Below, piece after piece: positions 43,522 to 52,721 of a stretch of 64,000 bases of DNA. Position numbers and translations under genes: made by a program. Origin of the DNA: Nocardioides donggukensis (GTDB taxonomy: Bacteria; Actinomycetota; Actinomycetes; Propionibacteriales; Nocardioidaceae); NCBI RefSeq assembly GCF_014842875.1, contig NZ_JACYXZ010000003.1, positions 678,723 to 742,722 of the forward strand, given 5' to 3'. The notes beneath the pieces were generated by a model, which was not told the origin of the DNA, searched no databases, and saw nothing but the letters and a program-made list of their open reading frames with translations. The first letter of the stretch is position 1. Each line of letters opens with the position of its first letter.

Positions 43522-45225
43522 GTGAGTCCCGTCGTCGCCCCCGAGGAGCGGGCCGGTCCCCGAGAGCCGACGCGGGCCGCCCCGGGCGACCGGGGCGGGC
43601 CCGGCGAGCCGGGCGGGCCGGTGCCGCCGGCGCGGGACCGGGCCCGGCCACTGGCCAGGCTGGAGGACCCGCTGATCGGCTGGGTGGCCGCGGCCGCCGT
43701 GGCGGTGCTGGCGTTCGCCCTCCGGGTCTGGCGGCTGGGGAACCCGAGGGAGTTCTCCTTCGACGAGACCTACTACGCCAAGGACGCCTGGTCGATGCTG
43801 CAGCACGGCTACGTGCGCGACTACGTCGACGGCGCCAACGAGAGGATCCTCGAGGGCGACCTGACCGGGCTGTTCCAGGACGAGCCGTCGATGATCGTCC
43901 ACCCCGAGGTCGGCAAGTGGCTGATCGCGCTGGGCGAGCAGGCGTTCGGCTTCGAGCCGTTCGGCTGGCGGTTCGCCTCCGCGGTGGCGGGGGCGCTGAT
44001 GGTGCTCGCGCTGGTCCGGCTGGTCCGCCGGCTCACCGGGTCGACGATGCTCGGCTGCGTCGCGGGCCTGCTGCTGTGCTTCGACGGCATGCAGCTGGTG
44101 CTGTCCCGGCTGGCGCTGCTCGACGTCTTCCTGGCGATGTTCCTGGTCCTGGCCGCCTCCTGCCTGGTGGCCGACCGGGAGTGGACCCGGGCCCGGCTGT
44201 CCGCGCGGCTGGCGTCGGCGGCCGGCGAGGTCCCCCGCTGGGGACCGCGGGTCTGGTTCCGTCCCTGGCTGCTGGGCGCCGGGATCTGGTTCGGGCTGGC
44301 CCTCGGCACCAAGTGGTCCGCGATCTACCCGCTGGCGGCGTTCGGGCTGCTGGTGTGGGCGTGGGACTCCGGCTTCCGCCGCTCGATCGGGGTCCGGTGG
44401 CCGGTGCTCAGGTCGGCCGTCCTGGACGGCGTACCGGCGTTCGTGCACCTGGTGGTGGTGGCCGGGCTGGTCTACACGGTGTCGTGGACCGGGTGGCTGC
44501 TGCACGCCGGGGAGTACGAGGAGCACCTCTCGCAGTCGCAGTACACCGTCCACCTGGACGGTGACCCTTGGCCGACCTCCGTCGAGCCGGACGCCGAGGG
44601 GTTCGTGGGCGAGACCTGGCAGTCGCTGCGCTCGCTCTACCACTACCACCGCGACGTCTACCAGTTCCACACCGAGGACCTCGACGACTCGACCCACGTC
44701 TACGCCTCCGACCCGGCCGGCTGGCTGCTGCTGGCCCGCCCGGTCGGGGTGAACGTCGAGAGCGACATCGCGCCCGGCACCCAGGGCTGCCGGGCGCCGG
44801 CGGAGAGCACCTGCCTGCGCGAGGTGCTGCTCATCGGCACGCCGGTGCTGTGGTGGGGCGGCGCGCTGGCACTGGCCTACGCCGCGGTGGCGTGGCTGGG
44901 GATGCGGGACTGGCGGTTCGGCTTCGCGCTGGTGGGGGCGGTGTCGCTGTGGCTGCCGTGGGAGCTCAACGACGACCGGCCGATCTTCCTCTTCTACGCC
45001 TCCGCGGTGCTGCCGTTCACGATCGTCGCGCTGACCCTCATCATGGGCCACCTGCTGGGCCGGGCCCGGGCGCCGTCGTCGCGACGGACGATCGGCACCA
45101 TCGTGGCCGGCTCGTTCTTCGTGCTGGTGCTGCTGAACTTCGCGTGGTTCTGGCCGATCTGGACCAACGGGCTGCTCACCCGCGACGAGTGGCTGGACCG
45201 GATCTGGTTCTCCCGCTGGATCTGA
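43522..45225 (+). CDS. pmt: Dolichyl-phosphate-mannose-type protein O-mannosyltransferase
   Basis: A 567-residue multi-pass membrane glycosyltransferase (GT39) that transfers mannose from polyprenyl-phosphate-mannose to Ser/Thr of exported proteins. After a Pro/Gly-rich cytoplasmic tail and a first helix, the catalytic loop has REFSFDETYYAKDAW with Asp81-Glu82. Further signatures are HPEVGKWLIALGE, LGTKWSAIYP, SLYHYHRDVYQFH and DDRPIFLFYA. It is divergent from rsmI, the standard actinobacterial neighbourhood. Confidence 0.94.
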   Translation: MSPVVAPEERAGPREPTRAAPGDRGGPGEPGGPVPPARDRARPLARLEDPLIGWVAAAAVAVLAFALRVWRLGNPREFSFDETYYAKDAWSMLQHGYVRDYVDGANERILEGDLTGLFQDEPSMIVHPEVGKWLIALGEQAFGFEPFGWRFASAVAGALMVLALVRLVRRLTGSTMLGCVAGLLLCFDGMQLVLSRLALLDVFLAMFLVLAASCLVADREWTRARLSARLASAAGEVPRWGPRVWFRPWLLGAGIWFGLALGTKWSAIYPLAAFGLLVWAWDSGFRRSIGVRWPVLRSAVLDGVPAFVHLVVVAGLVYTVSWTGWLLHAGEYEEHLSQSQYTVHLDGDPWPTSVEPDAEGFVGETWQSLRSLYHYHRDVYQFHTEDLDDSTHVYASDPAGWLLLARPVGVNVESDIAPGTQGCRAPAESTCLREVLLIGTPVLWWGGALALAYAAVAWLGMRDWRFGFALVGAVSLWLPWELNDDRPIFLFYASAVLPFTIVALTLIMGHLLGRARAPSSRRTIGTIVAGSFFVLVLLNFAWFWPIWTNGLLTRDEWLDRIWFSRWI

Positions 45226-45235
45226 TCCTCCGGCG

Positions 45236-46006
45236 TCACCGATCCGTCGTGTGCCCGAGGACGCGCCATGGCGCGTCGAGGGACACACGACCCGGGGAGC
45301 GGACCTCGGCCAGCACCCCGAAGTCGGTGTCGTGCCGGTCGGTGACCGTCCGCAGCAGCGCCTCGTCGCCGTCCAGCCCCACCTGCGGCAGCGTGACCAT
45401 CACGCAGCGCGGCATCGGCGAGACGACCTCGAGCACCGCCTCGCCCACCTGCAGCCGGCACCCGAGCCACTCGTCCTCGGGGAAGCCGGCAAGCTCACCG
45501 GTGTCGAGCACCAGGTTGGGGCGGAACCGCGCCACGTCGACCTCGCCTCCGCGCGCCTCGGAGAGCGCCGCCAGCCCCGACGTGGTGACCAGGTGCACCG
45601 GCCCGTCGTCGAAATGTGAGACCGCATCCTCCCGGGACAGCGTCACCGGCCGGCCGACGTACGCCGTCAGCGCGGCGTGGACGTCCGGGTCGGCACCGGC
45701 GACCTCCCGTCCGTCGGGGAACCCCACGACCGGCACATCACCGTCGTAGCGCGCGGTCAGCTCGAGCAGGCCGTCCATCCGGCGGAACCGGCGGCTGGAC
45801 TTGCCGCTGCCGATCCTGCCGTCGGGCTCGCGCACCGCCCAGAGCCGGTCGCCGCGGACGCCGCGGGTCTCGACGTCGACAGCGTCGAGCCGCTCGCCAG
45901 CCAGCGACTTCACGGGGTAGCGGCGCAGGTCGACGACCCGGCCGGAGCGGTCGGAGGGGCCGGAGGCGTCGGACGGTTCGGAGGCGTCGGAGGGAGAGAT
46001 GCTCAC
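45236..46006 (-). CDS. MOSC-domain protein
   Basis: A 256-residue protein with MOSC N-terminal beta-barrel and MOSC domain, the family that handles sulphur carried by the molybdenum cofactor. Seen are LRRYPVKSLAGERLDAVDV, RGVRGDRLWAV, RFRPNLVLD, and PMPRCVMVT with the conserved Cys. The N-terminus is a short Ser/Asp/Pro repeat. TAGGAT (46014-46019) is placed 7 bp before the GTG at 46006, so this start is preferred over an ATG at 46015. The substrate is unknown. Confidence 0.87.
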   Translation of the reverse strand: MSISPSDASEPSDASGPSDRSGRVVDLRRYPVKSLAGERLDAVDVETRGVRGDRLWAVREPDGRIGSGKSSRRFRRMDGLLELTARYDGDVPVVGFPDGREVAGADPDVHAALTAYVGRPVTLSREDAVSHFDDGPVHLVTTSGLAALSEARGGEVDVARFRPNLVLDTGELAGFPEDEWLGCRLQVGEAVLEVVSPMPRCVMVTLPQVGLDGDEALLRTVTDRHDTDFGVLAEVRSPGRVSLDAPWRVLGHTTDR

Positions 46007-46013
46007 GCCGGCC

Positions 46014-46019
46014 ATCCTA
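46014..46019 (-). promoter_or_regulatory. Putative -10 box of the MOSC gene (leaderless)
   Basis: TAGGAT ends 7 bp before the GTG at 46006 and overlaps the ATG at 46015, which argues for the GTG start. Confidence 0.4.
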
Positions 46020-46033
46020 GGAGGCGCGAGACG

Positions 46034-47329
46034 CTACTTCCGGCACTCGTCGGGGGTGCGGATCCCGTCGCCGTCGTCGTTGCGGATGGTGCCGGTGGCG
46101 GTCCCGGAGTCGGCGATGACGTCGGTGTTGGTCCCGACCAGCCGCAGGGTGAACGTCTCGTGCGGCTCGCGGTCGACGTCGGGGATCCGCAGCACGTCGA
46201 TGTGGTTGGTGTCGGGGTCGCCGTCGTAGAGCGAGGAGTCGTCGACGGTGTAGTCCACCCCCTCCTTGGCGGTGCCGCTGGTCTCGACGGTGGCGTAGCC
46301 GTACTGCGTGCGCCCCTCCAGCTCGAACCGCATGGGGCGGTCCCTCACCTGCCAGGGCTTGTGGCACTCCGCGCTGGTCACCGACGCGCTCCGGAAGCCG
46401 ATGGAGCCGCGCTCGGGGGCATAGCCCGCGGGAGGCTCCGGCATCGAGTAGGTCGCGATCGCCGGGAAGTGGTCGGAGTTCCGGATGTCGTAGGCGACCG
46501 TCGTGGCCTCGGGCCGGGTCTCGTTCCAGACCTGGTCGATGTAGGCGTCGTTGCGGGTGCCGCCGTTGTCGAGGTTCACCCGGTGCCACATCGATTTGAA
46601 GCCGATCGCCTTGAACCGGCGGAACGGCAGCGGCCGGCGCCGCCACTTGAAGTCGGCCTTGTAGCCGGCGTTGAAGTCGCCGAGCGCGTAGACGTCGTAC
46701 CCCTTGGCCCGCTCGTCGCGGGTGAGCCGGGCCAGCCCCTTCATCTGCCGCTTGAACAGCTCGAAGCGGCGCGGCCGCTCCGGGTTGCGCCGGCCGCCCT
46801 TGACCGCACCGCTGATGAGGTGGACGTTGATCACCGACATCGCGGTGCCGCTCGCACGGTCCCGGAGCCGGACCACCGTGGCGAACGTGGGGTCCTTGCG
46901 CTCCAGACCACCGGTCTTGCCCTCGATCTCGCGGGCCCGGGCGATCCGGTAGTAGCCCTTGCGACCCGGGGAACCGAGGTGGTCGAAGACGCTGCGCCGC
47001 CAGATGACCGGGTTCTGCTGGATCTGCGGAGGCCGGTAGTAGCCCCAGTCCCGGTCCTCCTGGAGGTAGTGGTTCTTGACGTTGGCGCCGATCTCCTGGA
47101 GGCCGGCGACGTCGACCCGGGGCTTGAACGCGTCGACGGCCGCGGAGAACTGCTGGAGGGTGCGGTCGGAGCGGATGTTGTAGGTGCCGATCCGCAGCGT
47201 GCCGGGCGCCTCCTCCGCCGCCGCACCGACCGGGGCGGTCACGGTCACGAGCCCGGCGGTCAGGGTGGCGGTCAGCGCGGTCGCGAGGGCGGCGGCAAGG
47301 GCGGCGCGTGGTCGCTTCGTGGTCAGCAC
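46034..47329 (-). CDS. Secreted endonuclease/exonuclease/phosphatase with Calx-beta domain
   Basis: A 431-residue secreted hydrolase. A signal peptide of about 38 residues (ending GAAAEE) precedes an EEP (DNase I-like) domain: LRIGTYNIRSD, VAGLQEIG, VYALGDFNAGYKADF and RNSDHFPAIATYS with the catalytic Asp-His. The C-terminal 115 residues have a Calx-beta motif (AKEGVDYTVDD, HETFTLRLVG, GTIRNDDGDG), probably binding calcium. The GTG at 47329 has GGAG at about 9 bases; upstream frames extend without a signal. Nuclease or phosphodiesterase activity is not distinguishable. Confidence 0.85.
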   Translation of the reverse strand: MLTTKRPRAALAAALATALTATLTAGLVTVTAPVGAAAEEAPGTLRIGTYNIRSDRTLQQFSAAVDAFKPRVDVAGLQEIGANVKNHYLQEDRDWGYYRPPQIQQNPVIWRRSVFDHLGSPGRKGYYRIARAREIEGKTGGLERKDPTFATVVRLRDRASGTAMSVINVHLISGAVKGGRRNPERPRRFELFKRQMKGLARLTRDERAKGYDVYALGDFNAGYKADFKWRRRPLPFRRFKAIGFKSMWHRVNLDNGGTRNDAYIDQVWNETRPEATTVAYDIRNSDHFPAIATYSMPEPPAGYAPERGSIGFRSASVTSAECHKPWQVRDRPMRFELEGRTQYGYATVETSGTAKEGVDYTVDDSSLYDGDPDTNHIDVLRIPDVDREPHETFTLRLVGTNTDVIADSGTATGTIRNDDGDGIRTPDECRK

Positions 47330-47487
47330 AGCTTCGACTCCGAGTTCGGGCCCGACGGCAAGGACGGCACAGTCTAGGAACCGACCGGCTCCCGGGTCAG
47401 CGAAACGGACAATCCGACCGGCACCCCTCCAGACGGGCTGCCCACCCGACGGGGCGGGGGCGGCTACCCCGTCGCAGGGTGCCGTCC

Positions 47488-47493
47488 TAGCCT
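47488..47493 (+). promoter_or_regulatory. Putative -10 box of the thiolase gene (leaderless)
   Basis: TAGCCT lies 6 bp before the ATG at 47500. Confidence 0.45.
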
Positions 47494-47499
47494 GAGCCC

Positions 47500-48759
47500 A
47501 TGACTGCCCGGCACCGCTCGTCCAGCTCGTCCGACTCCCCCGACTCCCCCGACGACATCGTCGTCTGCTCACCGTTGCGTACCCCGGTCGGGGCGTTCGG
47601 CGGCGTGCTGGCCCGGGTCGGCGCCGCGGAGCTGGCCAGCACCGTGCTCAGCGAGCTGGTCTCCCGCACCGGCCTCGGCGAGGGCGACGTCGACGACGTG
47701 GTGCTCGGGCAGTGCTACCCGAACGGCGAGGCCCCCGCGATCGGCCGGGTCGCGGCCCTCGACGCGGGCCTCGGCACCGGCGTGCCCGGCCTCCAGATCG
47801 ACAGACGGTGCGGTTCCGGCCTCCAGGCCGTGCTGTACGCCGCGGCGCAGGTCGGCACCGGCGCCGCCGACCTGGTGGTCGCGGGCGGGGTGGAGTCGAT
47901 GTCCCAGGCCGAGCACTACGCCCTGGGGCTGCGCACCGGGGTCCGCGGCGACGGCGTACAGCTGATGGACCGACTGGCCCGCGGCCGGGTCACGGCCGGC
48001 GGCCGGCACCACCCGGTGCCCGGCGGCATGCTGGAGACGGCCGAGAACCTGCGCCGCGAGCACCGGATCTCCCGCGCCGACCAGAACGCGTTCGCCCTGC
48101 GCTCGCAGCAGGCGTGGAAGGCGGCGCACGAGCGCGGCGACTTCGCCGACGAGCTGGTCCCGGTGACCGTGCCCGGCGGCCGCCGGGGCGACGTCGTGGT
48201 GGACGTCGACGAGCACCCCCGTCCGGACACCACCGCCGAGCGACTCGCCGGGCTGACGCCGATCCGGGCCGCCCAGGACCCGGAGGCGACGGTGACCGCG
48301 GGGAACGCCAGCGGTCAGAACGACGGCGCCGCGATGTGCGTGGTCACCACCCGCCGCACCGCTCGGGAGCGGGGTCTGGACCCGATGCTGACCCTGCGGT
48401 CCTGGGCCGTCGCCGGGGTGGGGCCCGAGGTCATGGGCATCGGGCCGGTGCCGGCGACGTCGGCGGCGCTGGCGCGAGCCGGGCTCACCCTGGCCGAACT
48501 GGACGTGATCGAGCTCAACGAGGCGTTCGCCGCGCAGGTGCTCGCCGTCCTCCGGACCTGGGACGTCGATCCCGCGGACCCCCGCCTCAACCCGAACGGC
48601 TCGGGCATCTCACTGGGCCACCCGGTCGGCGCGACCGGCGGCCGGATCCTGGCGACGATGGCCCACGAGATGCGTCGCCGGGAGGCCCGGTTCGGCCTGG
48701 AGACGATGTGCATCGGCGGCGGTCAGGGACTGGCGGCGGTCTTCGAGTCGACCGCCTGA
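47500..48759 (+). CDS. Acetyl-CoA C-acyltransferase (thiolase)
   Basis: A 419-residue thiolase, cleaving 3-ketoacyl-CoA in beta-oxidation or condensing two acetyl-CoA. The acyl-accepting Cys104 is in DRRCGSGLQA, the catalytic His is in SLGHPVGATGGR, and the second Cys is in MCIGGGQGLAAVF. A Ser/Asp-rich N-terminal tail of about 18 residues is extra. It stands alone between divergent and convergent neighbours, so the pathway cannot be assigned. Confidence 0.93.
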   Translation: MTARHRSSSSSDSPDSPDDIVVCSPLRTPVGAFGGVLARVGAAELASTVLSELVSRTGLGEGDVDDVVLGQCYPNGEAPAIGRVAALDAGLGTGVPGLQIDRRCGSGLQAVLYAAAQVGTGAADLVVAGGVESMSQAEHYALGLRTGVRGDGVQLMDRLARGRVTAGGRHHPVPGGMLETAENLRREHRISRADQNAFALRSQQAWKAAHERGDFADELVPVTVPGGRRGDVVVDVDEHPRPDTTAERLAGLTPIRAAQDPEATVTAGNASGQNDGAAMCVVTTRRTARERGLDPMLTLRSWAVAGVGPEVMGIGPVPATSAALARAGLTLAELDVIELNEAFAAQVLAVLRTWDVDPADPRLNPNGSGISLGHPVGATGGRILATMAHEMRRREARFGLETMCIGGGQGLAAVFESTA

Positions 48760-48778
48760 GGTCACCTCCGGGCTGCGC

Positions 48779-49078
48779 TCACTCGCGCGGGTCCGGGCCG
48801 CAGCCGCGCATCGGCCCGCTCTGGTCGCCGCCGTCGGCCGGGGCCTGCCCGGGCGGCGCCGTGTGCGGGTGCTGTTCGTCGCCGGCGCCCTTGCCCGGCC
48901 GCAGACCCAGCGGGTCCCGCCCCGGGGCGGCCTGGTGCGCGTGGTTGTCGTCCCCGTAGCCGCACCCGGGCCGGGGCGGCTCCGCCGAGGCCGGACCCGC
49001 CGTGAGCACGGCACCGAGGACGGCGGCCGGGGCCATGACGAGTGCGGTCGTGAGGGACGTGGTCAGCGGTGTGCGCAC
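48779..49078 (-). CDS. Small secreted hypothetical protein
   Basis: A 99-residue protein with a signal peptide (VRTPLTTSLTT start, cleavage after ASA near residue 32) and a short hydrophilic mature part rich in Gly, Pro, His and Asp with two Cys residues. The GTG start follows AAGGAGTTCCT. I do not recognise a family. Lies between the thiolase gene (convergent) and the PhzF gene. Confidence 0.7.
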   Translation of the reverse strand: MRTPLTTSLTTALVMAPAAVLGAVLTAGPASAEPPRPGCGYGDDNHAHQAAPGRDPLGLRPGKGAGDEQHPHTAPPGQAPADGGDQSGPMRGCGPDPRE

Positions 49079-49150
49079 AGGAACTCCTTCGTCGGGGTGT
49101 CCGACCGAGTCTTGCTCGGACGTCCACACGAGTCCAGCGCCCGGGCCCCG

Positions 49151-49996
49151 CTAGGCGGAGATCGGTGCCGCCGCACCGGTGACGCTGATGCCGCCGGCCG
49201 GCGGCACGGTCACCAGCAGGTCGCTCGGTCGGCCCAGGTCGTAGCCCTGGTGGATCGTGAACCGGGCCGGAGGGTCGAGCAGGCCGTGCGCGCGGAGGTG
49301 GGCGCCGAAGGCGGCAGCGGCCGCACCGGTCGCGGGGTCCTCGACGACGCCGCCGACCGGGAACGGGTCCCGCGCGTGGTACGTCGACGGGCCCTCGCGG
49401 TGGACGATCTGGATCGTGGTCAGGTCGTGGGCCAGCATCACCGCCCGCATCCGGTCGAAGTCGTAGGCCATCTCGGCCAGCCGGGACCGCGACTCGACGG
49501 GCAGCACGAGGTGCCAGGCGCCGGCGTACGCCAGGCCGGGCGGGAGGTCGCGGTCCAGCACCTCAGCGGGCCAGCTCAGGGCGCCGAGCACGGCCGCCAG
49601 CAGCTCGTCCGGCAGCGGCCGACCCGCCGGCTCGACCGAGGTCAGGGTCGCCCGGAACGATCCGTCGCCGGTCTCCTCCACGTCGACCGGCACCTCGCCG
49701 CCCACGGTCTCGAGGACGAACCGCCCGGGGCCGTACCGCTCACCCAGCGCGACGCCCGTTGCGATCGTCGCGTGCCCGCAGAAGGTGACCTCGGCCTGCG
49801 GGCTGTAGTAGCGGGTCAGCCAGCGGCGCTCGTCGAGGCGCTGGTTGAACGCGGTCTCCGAGTAGCCGACCTCGGCGGCCACCCGCAGCATCTCCTCGGG
49901 CGACGGGAGCTCGTCGCCGAGCCAGACCCCGGCCGGGTTGCCGCCCCGCGCGCCGTCGGAGACGAAGGCCGACAACCGCAACAGCTCCGTGTCCAT
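49151..49996 (-). CDS. PhzF-family isomerase-like protein
   Basis: A 281-residue PhzF/diaminopimelate-epimerase-fold protein. The catalytic Glu47 is in GYSETAF, and the family signatures FCGHATIATG, GNPAGVWLGD and VEDPATGAAAAAFG are present. PhzF isomerises a dihydroxyanthranilate in phenazine synthesis, but no phenazine genes are here and most family members have unknown substrates. It is 18 bp downstream of the SNF2 helicase and may share its message. Confidence 0.88.
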   Translation of the reverse strand: MDTELLRLSAFVSDGARGGNPAGVWLGDELPSPEEMLRVAAEVGYSETAFNQRLDERRWLTRYYSPQAEVTFCGHATIATGVALGERYGPGRFVLETVGGEVPVDVEETGDGSFRATLTSVEPAGRPLPDELLAAVLGALSWPAEVLDRDLPPGLAYAGAWHLVLPVESRSRLAEMAYDFDRMRAVMLAHDLTTIQIVHREGPSTYHARDPFPVGGVVEDPATGAAAAAFGAHLRAHGLLDPPARFTIHQGYDLGRPSDLLVTVPPAGGISVTGAAAPISA

Positions 49997-50014
49997 CGCC
50001 GGACCCCCTCCAGG

Positions 50015-52159
50015 TCAGCCAGCCGGCTCGTCCTCCCACTGTGACAGTTCGTCGGTCAGCAGCGCCACCAGCGCCTCGAGCTGGACGTCAGCCGAGGAGC
50101 CGACCTCCTCGTCGGACCCGTCGAGCGCCCGGGCGGCGAGCCCGGCCTTGCTGTCGATGAGCTCGGCGATCCTGGTGTCGATCGTCTGGGCGGCGATCAC
50201 CCGCCACGCGGTCACCGGCTCCTCCTGGCCGATCCGGTGGATCCGGTCGATGGCCTGGGTCTGCTCGGCGTCGGTCCAGGAGAGCTCGGCGAGCACCATG
50301 TTGGAGGCGACCTGGAGGTTCAGCCCGACGCCCGCAGCGGTCAGCGAGCAGACCACGATCGCCACGTCCGGGTCGTTGACGAAGGCGTCGATCGCCTTCT
50401 CCCGCGCCTTGGGGGTCTGGTCGCCGCGGATCGAGGAGTACCGGATGCCGCGCTTGGCGAAGGTCTCCTCGGCGACGTCCATCACGTCGACGTGCTTGGC
50501 GAAGAACACGACCTTGCCGACGTTGCGCGCCAGCTGGGCGGCGTAGTCGGCGGCCAGCCCGGCCTTGGCCTGCCCGATGTGCCGCATCATCGTGAACACG
50601 TTCTCACCGGTCTTCGTGGTGGTCGTGTCCTCGCGCTCCCACGTCGCCACCCGGCGTACCAGCTCGTGGTCGATGCCCTCCACGACGACGCCGGAGGTGC
50701 GGGTCTCGAGCGCGGTCCGGTAGCGGTGCACGAGCCGCCGGGCCAGCTCGCGCTCGGCCTCGCGGATCGACCGGCCGGCCTCGTCGTCGAGCTCCACGGG
50801 CAGGTCCGCGACCCGGCGGGCCGGGATGTTCGCGGCCACGTCGACCTTGCGGCGGCGCACGATGCCCTGGTTGATGACCGCCCCGCGGGCATGGGCGTAG
50901 AAGCCGGGGTCGGCCGGGGTGAGGCCGATGTCCTCCAGCGCCTCCATGAGTACGCCGAGTGGCTTCTTGTCGTCGATCCACCCGAGGAACTGCCAGATCG
51001 CGCGGAAGTCCTCGATGTCGTTGATCAGCGGGGTGCCGGTGAGCGCCATCAGCAGCGGGCGCGCGGTCCGGCTGCGGATCCGGTCGGAGAGCTCCAGGGC
51101 GTGCCGGGAGCGCTGCGAGGTCTTGTTCTTGATGAAGTGCGCCTCGTCGACGACCATGCCGCGGAACCCGAAGTCGCCGAGCCAGCCGACGTGCCGGTCC
51201 AGCACCTCGTAGTTGACGATGACGATGTCGGCGAAGCCGTCGATCGTGTGCCCGTCGCCGTGGATCACGGTGGCCGGGCGGCCGGGCGTCCAGAGCTCGG
51301 CCTCGCGGGCCCAGTTGGTCTTGACGACGTTGGGCACCACCACGAGCAGCGGGTAGGCGTCGGCGGCCTCCGCGGCGAGCAGCGCCTGGGCGGTCTTGCC
51401 GAGGCCGGGCTCGTCGGCGAGCAGGAAGGTCCGGTGCCCCTCGGCGGCGGCCGCGACCACCTGGGCCTGGTGCCGCATGAGCTCGAGGTCGTCGGGGAGC
51501 TTGACGGTCGCCGGCTCGGGCAGCGGCAGGCACGACGAGTCGCCGCCGTACTCGAAGGAGCGCAGCAGCGGGCCGAGCAGCTCCCAGGTCGCGAGCCGGC
51601 GCGGGGTGGAGCGGCGCTGCTCGGCGACGGAGAAGTCGGGTGCGAGGAACGGGTTCGCCAGCTGCCGGGAGACCACCGACTGCGGCACGACGCGACGCTC
51701 GGTGGTGGCCTGGTCGGCGGCCGTCCTGGGTGCGGGCTCCTCCTCGGGCGGGACCTCGGCCCCGGCGGTGGTGAGCATCTGGCGCTTGAGGCTCTTGGCG
51801 GCGTCGGAGACCTCGGCGTCCTCGGCCAGCAGCATCAGCAGGGAGGTGTCGCGGGCGGCGGTCTTGGCGAGGATGGTGGCGACGCCGTCGAGTCGTTTGA
51901 GCTGCTCGGCGCGCTGCGCCTCGGTGCTCTCCTGGTCGGCCTTGACCCGGGCCCGCTCCTCGCGGACCAGCAGGGCGACGACCTGGAACTTGGTCCGACC
52001 CGAGCGGCTCACCGGGCCGCGCTGCACCTCGTTCTCCACCTCGCGCACCGCGCGGGCGAGGACCGGGATGATCCCCTCGTTGTCGAAGTCGCGGTTGCGG
52101 CGACGGTTGCGGGGGGCGGTCCGGGTGGCACCGGACTGACGCTGGCCTCGTCGAGCCAA
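50015..52159 (-). CDS. SNF2-family DEAD/DEAH helicase
   Basis: A 714-residue SNF2-type ATPase. A basic N-terminus (RRNRDFDNEGI) and helical region precede the helicase core: Walker A LLADEPGLGKTAQALL, VVPNVVKTNW, motif II VVDEAHFIKN, ALTGTPLIND, and in lobe 2 KVVFFAKHVDVMDVAEE, YSSIRGDQTP, AGVGLNLQVAS and IDRIHRIGQ. Related proteins are widespread in actinobacteria and their role in DNA remodelling or repair is not defined. The TTG at 52159 has a very strong AGAGGAGGAG site; frames upstream are not conserved-looking. A structured leader of about 280 nt precedes it. Confidence 0.9.
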   Translation of the reverse strand: MARRGQRQSGATRTAPRNRRRNRDFDNEGIIPVLARAVREVENEVQRGPVSRSGRTKFQVVALLVREERARVKADQESTEAQRAEQLKRLDGVATILAKTAARDTSLLMLLAEDAEVSDAAKSLKRQMLTTAGAEVPPEEEPAPRTAADQATTERRVVPQSVVSRQLANPFLAPDFSVAEQRRSTPRRLATWELLGPLLRSFEYGGDSSCLPLPEPATVKLPDDLELMRHQAQVVAAAAEGHRTFLLADEPGLGKTAQALLAAEAADAYPLLVVVPNVVKTNWAREAELWTPGRPATVIHGDGHTIDGFADIVIVNYEVLDRHVGWLGDFGFRGMVVDEAHFIKNKTSQRSRHALELSDRIRSRTARPLLMALTGTPLINDIEDFRAIWQFLGWIDDKKPLGVLMEALEDIGLTPADPGFYAHARGAVINQGIVRRRKVDVAANIPARRVADLPVELDDEAGRSIREAERELARRLVHRYRTALETRTSGVVVEGIDHELVRRVATWEREDTTTTKTGENVFTMMRHIGQAKAGLAADYAAQLARNVGKVVFFAKHVDVMDVAEETFAKRGIRYSSIRGDQTPKAREKAIDAFVNDPDVAIVVCSLTAAGVGLNLQVASNMVLAELSWTDAEQTQAIDRIHRIGQEEPVTAWRVIAAQTIDTRIAELIDSKAGLAARALDGSDEEVGSSADVQLEALVALLTDELSQWEDEPAG

Positions 52160-52450
52160 GAAAGAACTCCTCCTCTGGAGTGCCGCGGCGGCTGGCCGTG
52201 GCGGGTCCTGCGACACCGTCCCCGGTCCTGGCCCGGGAGACGTTGTGACGCCGCGCGGTGCGGCGCCCGGAGGGCACCCCACGTCGCGACTCGGTCCACC
52301 CGGTCCGCACGGGACCGGTGTGCCGGGCCGACAGCCCGTCCACGCGGTGGACCCGCGGCCTCCCCCTGATGACCGCGGCACCGGGCCGGTCGGCGTGGGC
52401 CCGTCACCCGACGGGACACGTCACCGGCAGTCGGTGCTGCCCCGAGTCTA
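52160..52450 (-). other. Long structured 5' leader and promoter of the SNF2 helicase gene
   Basis: A -10-like TAGACT (52445-52450) on the minus strand predicts a leader of about 280 nt before the TTG codon. It holds perfect hairpins GTCCAC-gcg-GTGGAC (52338-52352), CCGGTCC-gcacg-GGACCGG (52300-52318) and CGCCGC-gcggt-GCGGCG (52249-52265). No protein-coding signal is convincing in this stretch. Function unknown. Confidence 0.45.
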
Positions 52451-52538
52451 GCGCCCGACGGTCGCGGGCGCAGACTCCCGTGGCCTCCGGTGCGGCGTCC
52501 GCCGCCGCACGGACCACCTCGCGGCGCCGGCACGGGCG

Positions 52539-52544
52539 TAGTCT
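52539..52544 (+). promoter_or_regulatory. Putative -10 box for the 44-residue protein gene
   Basis: TAGTCT lies about 43 bp before the ATG at 52587; the gap between it and the helicase promoter (52451-52538) holds only the divergent promoter region. Confidence 0.35.
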
Positions 52545-52586
52545 CGGAGCACGGAGCCATTCAGGCTTCCTCTCAGAGAGATCCCC

Positions 52587-52721
52587 ATGAGCGACAAGTC
52601 GCCACGGCAGAGCATGTCCAAGAAGGCCGGGAAGTCCATCAAGGAGAAGCGCGCCGAGAAGCGCAACAAGGGTTCCGAGGAGACCTTCTCGGACAAGATC
52701 CACCCGGCGAAGAAGAAGTGA
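52587..52721 (+). CDS. Small lysine-rich hypothetical protein (44 aa)
   Basis: A 44-residue, strongly basic protein: MSDKSPRQSMSKKAGKSIKE at the start, then Lys/Arg/Glu-rich helix and an AKKK end. The ATG is preceded by CAGAGAGAT at usual spacing. Its stop overlaps the start of the next gene as GTGA, so it is translated with it. Such proteins are often missed in annotation. Nucleic-acid binding is possible from charge only. Confidence 0.7.
   Translation: MSDKSPRQSMSKKAGKSIKEKRAEKRNKGSEETFSDKIHPAKKK

Noticed and set aside
49151..49996. Phenazine biosynthesis
   Set aside because: Only a PhzF-like protein is present; the other phenazine genes are absent and PhzF homologs are common in unrelated contexts.
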